Shown here: piece after piece, positions 56,627 through 64,000 of the stretch | Layout: each line of letters begins with the position of its first letter | How positions within the stretch are numbered: position 1 is the stretch's first letter | Source: Limisphaera sp. | Lineage (GTDB): Bacteria; Verrucomicrobiota; Verrucomicrobiia; Limisphaerales; Limisphaeraceae | Direction of reading: 5' to 3' | NCBI GenBank assembly: GCA_025057755.1 | Contig: JANWVC010000028.1 | Coordinates: forward strand, 62,001 to 126,000 | Length of the DNA stretch: 64,000 nt | Program-made: the position numbers and the translations under genes | The notes under the pieces: generated by a model | Seen by the model: the letters and a program-made list of their open reading frames with translations, nothing else | The model's database searches: none | What the model was told of the DNA's origin: nothing

Positions 56627-59600
56627 ATGAAAACAAGGAAGATACGCGGCTTTGCGGGGTGGATCCTGTGGGTGCTCGTTTTTTGGCAAGCAACCTACGC
56701 GGCCATACTGACTTGGGATGCTGATCCGGTCAACCCGGGCGCGCAAGATGGCCCGGGTTTTTGGAATACGACGACCAATCTGTGGTGGACCGGATCCGCC
56801 AATGCCTCTTGGAACAGCACCATTCCGGACGAAGCGGTTTTCGGCACGGGAACCGGCCCGGCTGGCGTCATCACCTTGAGCGAATCGATCACCTGTGGAA
56901 ACATTACCTTTAATCCGGCCGGCATGGGTCACTATGTGCTTGCCGGCGGCGGCTTTACGCTTGGATTGGTTAACCGCACGCTCTCCCTGGCTGCCCATGC
57001 CACCATTGCGGCTCCCATCGTGGGCGCTGGTGCCCTTACCCTCGCCAATTCCGCGGCAAACGCGCCAAGCGCGGTCTTGACCTTGTCCGGGCTGAATACC
57101 TTCACCGGCGGATTCAATCTGGGCCCTAATGCACCAAACACCACAGGCTCCGTCCGAGCCGCTTCGGACCTGGCCTTTGGCACGGGCACTATAGGTCTGA
57201 ATCCGCAAGGTAATCAAACCAGCCACCGGATCGAGCTGGTCGGCGGGGTCCTTCTCACTAATCCCATCACCTTTTACGGCCGAAACAACCCGTCCTTCGG
57301 TCTTGTGGCCCTGAGCGGTTCCAATGTGCTTGCAGGCCCAGTCAATATTGCCGTGGGGGGCCAACATTATGGATTTCGCAGCGAGGCATCCAACGGATTG
57401 CAACTGGTCGGGGCCCTGAACCTGCTCACCACCGGCACACGCAATTTCGTCTTCGCAGGGTCCGGCAGCGGGACCTTGAGCGGAAGCGTCTCCGGCGGCG
57501 CGACCACCCATGCAATGGTCAAATCCGGCCCGGGAACTTGGATCTTCGCAGGCAACCTAAGCTTCAGCGGGAACGTCACTTTGGGCGAAGGCACGTTAAC
57601 CCTGGACTATACGGCTCAAAACAGCTCCAAAGTGCCAGATGCGGGAACGCTGACACTTGCCGGCGGCACCTTGAATCTTCAAGGCGGTTCACACGTGGAG
57701 GTAGTGGCTTCCACCATCGTGGCACCGGGTCATACAACGCTCACGCGGTCGAGTGGTTCCTCGCTTCTCCGCCTGAATACACTGAGCCGGCGCCCCGGCG
57801 GCACCCTGGATTTTGCTGCGCCTGGATGGGCCGACACCGACAGTGGCAATACGCACGGCATTCTGGGTGGTTACGCTACCGTAGGAGGTTCGGATTGGGC
57901 CGTAAACACGACGGGGGGCCCGGACGGGCCCGTGGGCACCTTTACAGGTTACGTTGATCTGGCTGCGCGTGGCAGCACCCTGCCGGATGCACCTACCGCG
58001 CACGTGCGTTTCAATAGCCCTGGCACTGGCGGTGCCGTCACTCTGGTTGCGGCAACCACCACGATCCAAACCCTCCTACAAAATACAACCATGCCCGTTA
58101 CCATAGAGACTGCCAATCGAGTCCTGCGTCTCGGCAGTGTGGGCGGAATCCTCGTGCCCGCCCAACGCGCCGGGTTGACGATCGGCACTGCTCCCGACGC
58201 GGGCGTAGTCACAGCAGGAGGCGCCGATCACCAGGCCGGTGAACTTGTCTTTATCAATCGATCGACGCAGCCGCTCGTTGTTAACGCCACCATCGCAGAC
58301 AACGGGTCCGGTCCTGTTTCACTGACTGTGTCCGGGACCGGCACGGTAAGCCTCCTGGGGAATAATGCTCACACGGGCACCAATTACGTCTCAGGCGGCA
58401 TTTTAAACATCAGTTCCGACGCTAACCTGGGCGCTGTCCCCGCAGAAGCACGGCCAACGCAGATCGTGATCAGCGGCGGCACCCTGCATGCCGATGCCAG
58501 TTTTGCCATCCATCCAAACCGAGGTATTTTCCTCGGGTCACTTGGCGCCAATGGTTACAACGGCGGCACCATCTCCGTAGCGGCCGGACAAACGCTGTCA
58601 TTCCAAGGCGTCCTCGCTGGAGGCACTGTCAATGCCGCAGCCGGCTTCACCATGAGCACCGGGCCAGGTCGCCTCACCAAAACCGGTCCGGGCATTCTCG
58701 AGCTTACAGGCGCCAACACCTACGCAGGCGGCACCGTCATTAAAGAGGGTAAGCTGCGCGTCTCTTCCGCGCCCAACCTCGGCACCCTGCCAAGCTGCTA
58801 TATCCCCGACCACATTGTGATCGACGGCGGCACCTTGCAGGCCGTAGCCTCCTTCACCCTCGGCGGCCCTCGGGGAATCATGCTCGGCCCGGTCGGCAGC
58901 GCCGGTACAGGCACCATCGAGGTAGAAGATTCCCAAACGCTCACGCTCGAATCGCGGATCACCGACAACTGGAGTGGAACAGGCAGCCTCGTCAAGACAG
59001 GTAACGGCACCCTCATTCTAAGCAGCGGTTTGAACGATTACTCGGGCGACACCGTCATCGCCGCTGGTACCCTGCAGCTCAATCACCCCCGCGCTTTGCC
59101 GAACGGTCCTGGCAAAGGGCAAATCCGCAACCAAGGTGTCCTTGCTCTTAACAACATCAGCCCCTTTTTAAATCGCATCAGCGGCCCCGGGACAATCGAC
59201 CACGTCGGGATGAATCCGATCACCCTAACCTTGGGCGCCCTCGACACGGATGATACCGTGGGCGGCGGCGTTCATAACAGCGGCGGTGGTCCGTTGACGC
59301 TGGTTAAGGCCGGCATGGGCACTCTAACCCTGGGCGGCACGAGCAGCTACAGTGGCGCCACCCGAATCTTGAGAGGCACCTTGAAACTGGCCCCGAATGC
59401 TTCGCTCACGACTACAACCAACCTCGCCGTCGCTACCGCTGCCACTCTGGACGTGTCTGCTTTGTCCGCCAATACGCTGACCCTGGCCAACAACCAGACT
59501 CTGTCCGGATCCGGCACCGTGCAAGGGTCCATCGCCGACTCACCTGGCAGCGTAATCGCACCCGGCACGGACGGGCCAGGCACCTTAACCATTCAAGGAA

Positions 59601-62305
59601 ACCTAACACTGGCGGGTGGCGGCACACTCTTGTATGACATCGCCCCGAACACCCTCCCGGGCAGCGGCGTGAATGATTTACTGATCGTAACCGGCACGGT
59701 AAATCTCACTGGCGCGACCACGCTCAATCTAAGTTACCTGCAAGGAGTCCCCGCCCCGGCAGGCCGTTACACTCTGCTGCAGTATGGCAACCTGATCGGG
59801 GACCTGAATCTTTTATCCGTCCCGCAAGGTTTCGCGGTGTCCAACAATCCTGCCACGCGCACAATCGAATTAGTGGTCCTCACCGAACCGGTCACGCTTA
59901 CCTGGCGCGGCGACGGCTTGCTCAATACGTGGGATATAGGGTCGTCCCCGAACTGGGTTGCAGGAGGCACCAACCGCCCCTTCTACGCCGGTGACACCGT
60001 CGTATTTGACGATTCCGGGTCCAACACGCCGCCCATTCAAATTGCAGGCACGGTCTATCCTGCCGCGGTCATCGTGAACGCCTCGCGCGATTACATCTTC
60101 ACAGGTGAAAATCTCCATGCAGGCCGACTGCATAAGAGCAACACTGGCAACCTGGTCCTGGCAAATACCAATATCTTTACCCAGGGAGCGCTTTTGCAGC
60201 AGGGCACGATACAAATCGGCAACGGTGGGGATAGCGGTTGGCTTGCCGGCGGACCTGTAACCAACCAGGGGACTCTGTCTTTCCAGAGAATAGACGAACT
60301 GATGTTCACCAACCTCATCACCGGCACCGGCACCATCCGGCAGGTGGGGTCAGGCCGAACCATTCTCACCGCGAGTAACAGCTACACCGGCCCGACCCTC
60401 CTCCAAGGTGGCATTTTGACGCCCCGGCACAGCGCCGCTCTGGGCACAGAAACCAGCGGCACAATGGTTGAGCCTGGCGCGCAGCTCTTCATCGACTGGA
60501 ATATCCACTTCACCAATGAGAGCCTGACCCTGGCCGGAACTGGCCCGGGCAACGGTGCGCTCCGCAAAGGTGGAGCCGGCCTGACCGTTTGGGCCGGCCC
60601 GGTCAATCTCCTCGGCGATACCTCCATCCGGGTGGACGGCAACGCGACTCTGCAATTGATTCACCCCGCCGGGGTGTTGGGCACAGGCACACAACTCTTG
60701 CTTGAATGCGATCCCGGCGGTCAAGGGCTGATCACTGGCCCAGTAATCTTGGGCTCGGGCACCTTGGTCAAAGGCGGCACGGGCGGCACTTGGACCCTCC
60801 TCAATCCGACCAATCAATTCGCACCACCGGTCTTCATCAACGCCGGCACCTTGGCCATCGGCATCGAAGCTGCACTAGGCCCCATCCCGAGCATGCGCAT
60901 GCCCAACTTCGTGACCTTCGCCGGCGGTCTCCTCGGCGTCGTGACCAATGCCGGTAAAACGAATTTCATGTTCGCCGATGGACGACGCGGCTTCACGCTT
61001 GCCGGGAACGGCGGATTTAACGTAGGCGCAGGCGCCACGCTGGTTATCTCGAACGAGATTGCCGGCGCCGGCGATCTCACCAAGACCGGTCCGGGCACAC
61101 TTGTCTTATCCGGTTCGAATTCCTTTTCGGGAATTTTGTTCCTCGACACAGATAGTGCAGTAGCCAACGACGGCATCACGCGCATCACCACGTCGCAAGC
61201 ACTAAGCGGCGTGCCCGTTCAGCCGGGCGTGCCGACCCTGCGCCTTCGCAACAACAACAACGGCGTCTCCACACTCCAGCTCGACGGTTCGCAAGGTTCC
61301 ATCCTGATCCTGCAAGACCTGTTGCTTGCATGCCGAAACAATTCCAATGCCGTCCTCCAAAACCTGGCCGGTAGTAATGTGATCGCAGGCCGAATCCACA
61401 TCCAGGTCGGCGGTGCGGATCAATGGTGGCAATGCGACAGCGGCACACTTGTGCTCGCCGGCGACGTTGATTACATCGGCACACTCACCGGCGGACGCAC
61501 GTATCAGTTCCGCGGCGTCGGAGATTTTCTCGTCACCGGCAACATCAATGCGTCCCCGATCGGCTCCCCAATCAGCATTGCCAAGGATGGCCCCGGGCGT
61601 CTCGTGCTGGCTGGCAACAACACCTACGGCACCGCCACCATCCTTAGCAACGGCTGGCTCATCCTCACCGGCAGCATCTCGCACACCGGCACCGTCACCG
61701 TGGTGGGCGGAACCTTCGCAGGTACGGGCGTGGTTCAAGCCCCTATGGTCATCGGTCCCAACGGCAATCTCGCTCCGGGCGTGGACGGCATCGGCTCGTT
61801 AACCATCCAGTCCAGCCTCAGCCTCTCAGGGACCACTTGGATCGAGATCCACAAAGCCGCTGGAATCTACGACCGGATTACAGGGCTGACCACCGTCGCG
61901 TACGGCGGCATCCTGGTGGTTACCAACTTGGCTGGCTCGTTTGCCCTCGGCGACAGCTTCCGCATCTTTGAAGCTGGTTCCCCCACGGGTAACTTCCACA
62001 CCATCATTGGTTCGCCCGGCCCCGGTCTGGCCTGGCAGTTCAACCCAGCTACAGGCCGACTGACAGTTGTGACGGCTGCGCCCTCCACACCCGCACAGTT
62101 GATCCATGCCTTGGCCGAAAATCGCCTCATCTTAAGCTGGCCTGACACCCACTTGGGATGGATTCTCCAAGTGCAAACGAATTCGCTTGAGATTGGATTG
62201 AGCACCAATTGGGTGGACGTTCCCGCCTCTGCCGGCACTAACCGAATGGTCCTCACAATCGATCCGAAATCCGGAACGATCTTCTACCGACTGCGGAGTC
62301 CATAA
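56627..62305 (+). CDS. Giant exported autotransporter-type beta-strand-repeat protein
   Basis: 1892 aa. Signal peptide (IRGFAGWILWVLVFWQATYA, about 6-25), then a Gly/Thr/Asn-rich beta-helix-like passenger with many copies of the autotransporter-associated beta-strand repeat (K-x-G-x-G-x-[LI]-x-L-x-G-x-N-x-[YF]-x-G): at about residues 296 (MVKSGPGTWIFAGNLSFSG), 681 (LTKTGPGILELTGANTY), 787, 892, 1237, 1483 and 1651. The C-terminus is not an autotransporter barrel but the short verrucomicrobial tail LILSWPDTHLGWILQVQTN ... IFYRLRSP. Thus it is probably a surface-exposed adhesin or matrix protein; secretion route unknown. Confidence 0.93.
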   Translation: MKTRKIRGFAGWILWVLVFWQATYAAILTWDADPVNPGAQDGPGFWNTTTNLWWTGSANASWNSTIPDEAVFGTGTGPAGVITLSESITCGNITFNPAGMGHYVLAGGGFTLGLVNRTLSLAAHATIAAPIVGAGALTLANSAANAPSAVLTLSGLNTFTGGFNLGPNAPNTTGSVRAASDLAFGTGTIGLNPQGNQTSHRIELVGGVLLTNPITFYGRNNPSFGLVALSGSNVLAGPVNIAVGGQHYGFRSEASNGLQLVGALNLLTTGTRNFVFAGSGSGTLSGSVSGGATTHAMVKSGPGTWIFAGNLSFSGNVTLGEGTLTLDYTAQNSSKVPDAGTLTLAGGTLNLQGGSHVEVVASTIVAPGHTTLTRSSGSSLLRLNTLSRRPGGTLDFAAPGWADTDSGNTHGILGGYATVGGSDWAVNTTGGPDGPVGTFTGYVDLAARGSTLPDAPTAHVRFNSPGTGGAVTLVAATTTIQTLLQNTTMPVTIETANRVLRLGSVGGILVPAQRAGLTIGTAPDAGVVTAGGADHQAGELVFINRSTQPLVVNATIADNGSGPVSLTVSGTGTVSLLGNNAHTGTNYVSGGILNISSDANLGAVPAEARPTQIVISGGTLHADASFAIHPNRGIFLGSLGANGYNGGTISVAAGQTLSFQGVLAGGTVNAAAGFTMSTGPGRLTKTGPGILELTGANTYAGGTVIKEGKLRVSSAPNLGTLPSCYIPDHIVIDGGTLQAVASFTLGGPRGIMLGPVGSAGTGTIEVEDSQTLTLESRITDNWSGTGSLVKTGNGTLILSSGLNDYSGDTVIAAGTLQLNHPRALPNGPGKGQIRNQGVLALNNISPFLNRISGPGTIDHVGMNPITLTLGALDTDDTVGGGVHNSGGGPLTLVKAGMGTLTLGGTSSYSGATRILRGTLKLAPNASLTTTTNLAVATAATLDVSALSANTLTLANNQTLSGSGTVQGSIADSPGSVIAPGTDGPGTLTIQGNLTLAGGGTLLYDIAPNTLPGSGVNDLLIVTGTVNLTGATTLNLSYLQGVPAPAGRYTLLQYGNLIGDLNLLSVPQGFAVSNNPATRTIELVVLTEPVTLTWRGDGLLNTWDIGSSPNWVAGGTNRPFYAGDTVVFDDSGSNTPPIQIAGTVYPAAVIVNASRDYIFTGENLHAGRLHKSNTGNLVLANTNIFTQGALLQQGTIQIGNGGDSGWLAGGPVTNQGTLSFQRIDELMFTNLITGTGTIRQVGSGRTILTASNSYTGPTLLQGGILTPRHSAALGTETSGTMVEPGAQLFIDWNIHFTNESLTLAGTGPGNGALRKGGAGLTVWAGPVNLLGDTSIRVDGNATLQLIHPAGVLGTGTQLLLECDPGGQGLITGPVILGSGTLVKGGTGGTWTLLNPTNQFAPPVFINAGTLAIGIEAALGPIPSMRMPNFVTFAGGLLGVVTNAGKTNFMFADGRRGFTLAGNGGFNVGAGATLVISNEIAGAGDLTKTGPGTLVLSGSNSFSGILFLDTDSAVANDGITRITTSQALSGVPVQPGVPTLRLRNNNNGVSTLQLDGSQGSILILQDLLLACRNNSNAVLQNLAGSNVIAGRIHIQVGGADQWWQCDSGTLVLAGDVDYIGTLTGGRTYQFRGVGDFLVTGNINASPIGSPISIAKDGPGRLVLAGNNTYGTATILSNGWLILTGSISHTGTVTVVGGTFAGTGVVQAPMVIGPNGNLAPGVDGIGSLTIQSSLSLSGTTWIEIHKAAGIYDRITGLTTVAYGGILVVTNLAGSFALGDSFRIFEAGSPTGNFHTIIGSPGPGLAWQFNPATGRLTVVTAAPSTPAQLIHALAENRLILSWPDTHLGWILQVQTNSLEIGLSTNWVDVPASAGTNRMVLTIDPKSGTIFYRLRSP

Positions 62306-62951
62306 CCTGTACAACAACACCGGTGCTCAGCCTATCTATCGACTCGTCGGCCAGTTAGGCGCACCGCGGAAGAGCCCCAGCCTGAACCGGGTGGCGGGCT
62401 TGACCTCTTGGTTTGGCCGCTTCCAAACGGCAGGTCTTGAGAGGTAAGCTTCCGAAGGCTTTCGTGGGGCAAATCGAGCCGGCCACGTCACAGCGGCGAT
62501 CTTTCGACCTTGAAGATGACCCACAAATCTCGTCCGCGCGGCGGCTCGGTTCAATGCCGGTTCGCCTCGCAGCCACGCCGGCGCATTATAAACCGGAACC
62601 ACTTTCCCGGACCTCCACTGCTGAACGGTCACACTAGTAGTTTTATCTCGAGTTTTACCTCGCCCACGCCTCGCAACAGGTGCGGATCAACAGTCTGGAT
62701 GCCGCCTCGCCGTTGTGCGACGCCGAGCGCGTGCGCGGCCTGCTGAAAGCGCGCCGCGTACTACCTTGACTCGGGCGACGCGGGGCTGGGCCTACTCGCG
62801 CCGTCGGCGAGAGAGGCCGTCGGGCGGTTGCCGGAACCAAGGTATGATGCGCGCATCGCCCCTGAAACTCTGCCACGCTTACCGTATTGCGCTGATGGTC
62901 ACCGGCACCGTGCCGACCTGTCCGGGCCCTATCGTCTCAACGCAGGGTTGG
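62306..62951. other. Gene-poor region with a possible gene remnant
   Basis: About 645 bases. From 62645 to about 62970 two plus-strand frames read like protein (YLAHASQQVRINSLDAA; then, in another frame, YYLDSGDAGLGLLAPSA and APETLPRLPYCADGH) and could be joined by a frameshift near 62755; the second runs into a stop at about 62972. No family recognised. The base use is more GC-skewed than the flanks. The rest shows nothing. Confidence 0.25.
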
Positions 62952-64000
62952 TTAATCTGTTCGCGGTAACAATGTGACCACCATGATACCAAAAATGCCG
63001 CCCACGCCGATTGCCACCAGTTCCGGCCAGCGATCGCCGAGCGGGCGCTTGCCCAAACGCCACCACATGGTCAACCCCAGCAGTAGGGCCAAATTCAAGG
63101 CCCAGACGAATCGGTTGCCAGGTTGAAAATGGAATCCGAGGTAGCCGGATGTGGTGCGCTCCAACTGGAAGGTGAAGGGGAAAAGCGTGGCGGCGAGTCG
63201 TCCTTCCGGGCGATCCTTCCACGCGGGCAGGTGTTCGGTGTAGCGGTCCAAGAAGACATAGTCGCGTGTGAGGGCTACCGCCTCGACGTATTCGGCAGAA
63301 GTGACCGTGACGAGGCGGTTGAGCAGGTCGCCGCGCAGGCTCAGTTGCATGTTGGCCGGGTCGAAACGTTCCAAGGGCAGCTTCACCAGCCGCCAGTTCG
63401 GGCCGACGAGCAGGTGCACGCTATGGTCTGCGCCGACGATGATCGCACGCAGTTCCCGGTTGTCTTGCTCCTGCACATGGATGTAACGCGGTTGCAGTTG
63501 CGCCCAGCGTGGCCGTTCCTCCGGCGGTATGTGGTTGGTCAGACGCGTCAATTCGGGTGCCCCGCGCACCTGCCGCAAACGGAAGAACTCGCCGTGGGCG
63601 TCCACCAGGTAACATCCTTCGTCGTAGGGCTTCATCGTGGTGGGATTGCTGCCCGTCAGACGCACGGGGAAAGCAAATCCGGCTGCGGCAAACGCGCGTT
63701 GAAAGGCAGCGCTTTTCTCGGGCAATACCCGGTTGCTGCGCGCGTCAATGAATTCGATGGTGCGCCCCAGGCGCATGAAGTCGGTTGGCATTTCCAGACG
63801 CACTCGGCCGCTTTCAGCTTCGAACAATGGACGCAGGGCCACGGTGGGGCTGTCGAGCATCTCGGGTTTGAACCGGGCGTTGAGACGTTCCCGGCGGAGT
63901 TTTTCGGGCGTGATTGTGACACCGTCAATTTCGGCGGGCATTCGATTGTCTTTGTAAAGCTGCAGGTAGTTGTCCAAGGGCAGCAACTGCTCGAAGTGCT
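62952..64000 (-). CDS. DUF4857 membrane protein, 3' part
   Basis: Function unknown; DUF4857 proteins are usually found beside ABC transporters. The frame is open to the window end (HFEQLLPLDNYLQLYKDN reads through TTG 63986), so the N-terminus lies outside. The middle is a large soluble part with VDAHGEFFRLRQVRGAP and IVGADHSVHLLVGPNWRLVKLP; near the C-terminus are two membrane helices (ALNLALLLGLTMWW and AIGVGGIFGIMVVTLL). 348 residues are visible. The partner ABC genes would lie to the right of the window. Confidence 0.75.
   Translation of the reverse strand, partial: HFEQLLPLDNYLQLYKDNRMPAEIDGVTITPEKLRRERLNARFKPEMLDSPTVALRPLFEAESGRVRLEMPTDFMRLGRTIEFIDARSNRVLPEKSAAFQRAFAAAGFAFPVRLTGSNPTTMKPYDEGCYLVDAHGEFFRLRQVRGAPELTRLTNHIPPEERPRWAQLQPRYIHVQEQDNRELRAIIVGADHSVHLLVGPNWRLVKLPLERFDPANMQLSLRGDLLNRLVTVTSAEYVEAVALTRDYVFLDRYTEHLPAWKDRPEGRLAATLFPFTFQLERTTSGYLGFHFQPGNRFVWALNLALLLGLTMWWRLGKRPLGDRWPELVAIGVGGIFGIMVVTLLPRTD

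Noticed and set aside
56546..57511. Long minus-strand frame opposite the giant repeat protein
   Set aside because: Glycine- and arginine-rich antisense of a regular repeat region; no start signal or family motif.
58672..61700. Regularly spaced DNA repeats in the giant gene, considered as CRISPR or tandem repeats
   Set aside because: Spacing and sequence are those of degenerate protein repeats in frame; no identical direct repeats with unique spacers.

Overview
The window is about 58 % GC by eye and gene-dense, and most likely comes from a Verrucomicrobiota chromosome (probably Limisphaerales-like; inferred from content, not from a database). The markers are a 52-residue small basic protein of the Verrucomicrobia/Chlamydiae type (53995-54153), a TIGR03790-type exported protein, a PEP-CTERM protein, a giant autotransporter-type beta-strand-repeat protein, exported proteins ending in a shared FYR-type tail, and a conserved GH65-like exported protein. 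No rRNA, tRNA, IS element, prophage or CRISPR array was found.

Layout. 1-8.5 kb: the 3' end of purL, a conserved hypothetical, an exported nitroreductase, a phosphoribosyltransferase, mutM, xdhC, and an mlaEFD lipid-transport operon that starts with an unusual aromatic repeat protein (8.5-10 kb). 10.3-18.5 kb, minus strand: a U32 peptidase interrupted by three in-frame TAG codons, a glycosyltransferase, an aminotransferase with an Lrp-type regulator, and an orphan NtrC-type response regulator coupled to a class I glutamine-amidotransferase-like hydrolase and a DUF2784 membrane protein. 18.6-27.3 kb: a complete phosphate regulon in the order pstS-pstC-pstA-pstB-phoU-phoB-phoR, preceded by a four-unit Pho box array. 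27.8-39.5 kb: an exported PHP phosphoesterase, a TatD-like hydrolase, a tcdA-like E1 enzyme, a Tat-exported glycosidase-like protein, a type IA topoisomerase, a Xer recombinase, a hypothetical and moaA. 39.8-54.2 kb: the TIGR03790 protein behind a sigma-54-like promoter, a GldG-like anchored protein, recA, a DUF255 thioredoxin-domain protein, aconitase, a DUF6941 protein, folD, an SH3 protein, an rRNA pseudouridine synthase and the small basic protein. 55-64 kb: the PEP-CTERM protein, the 1892-residue repeat protein, a gene-poor stretch, and a DUF4857 gene running off the end.

How the genes work together. The Pst/Pho block is a self-contained phosphate sensing and uptake unit: PhoB made from the operon would bind the Pho boxes in front of pstS, and the divergent exported phosphoesterase may share that control. 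The Mla block would move phospholipids between membranes, with the repeat protein as a candidate envelope partner. Several proteins are exported (repeat protein, PEP-CTERM, TIGR03790, GH65-like, PHP), indicating large investment in the cell surface. The strongest anomaly is the U32 peptidase gene: its frame is intact across about 2.5 kb but carries three amber codons and no frameshift.
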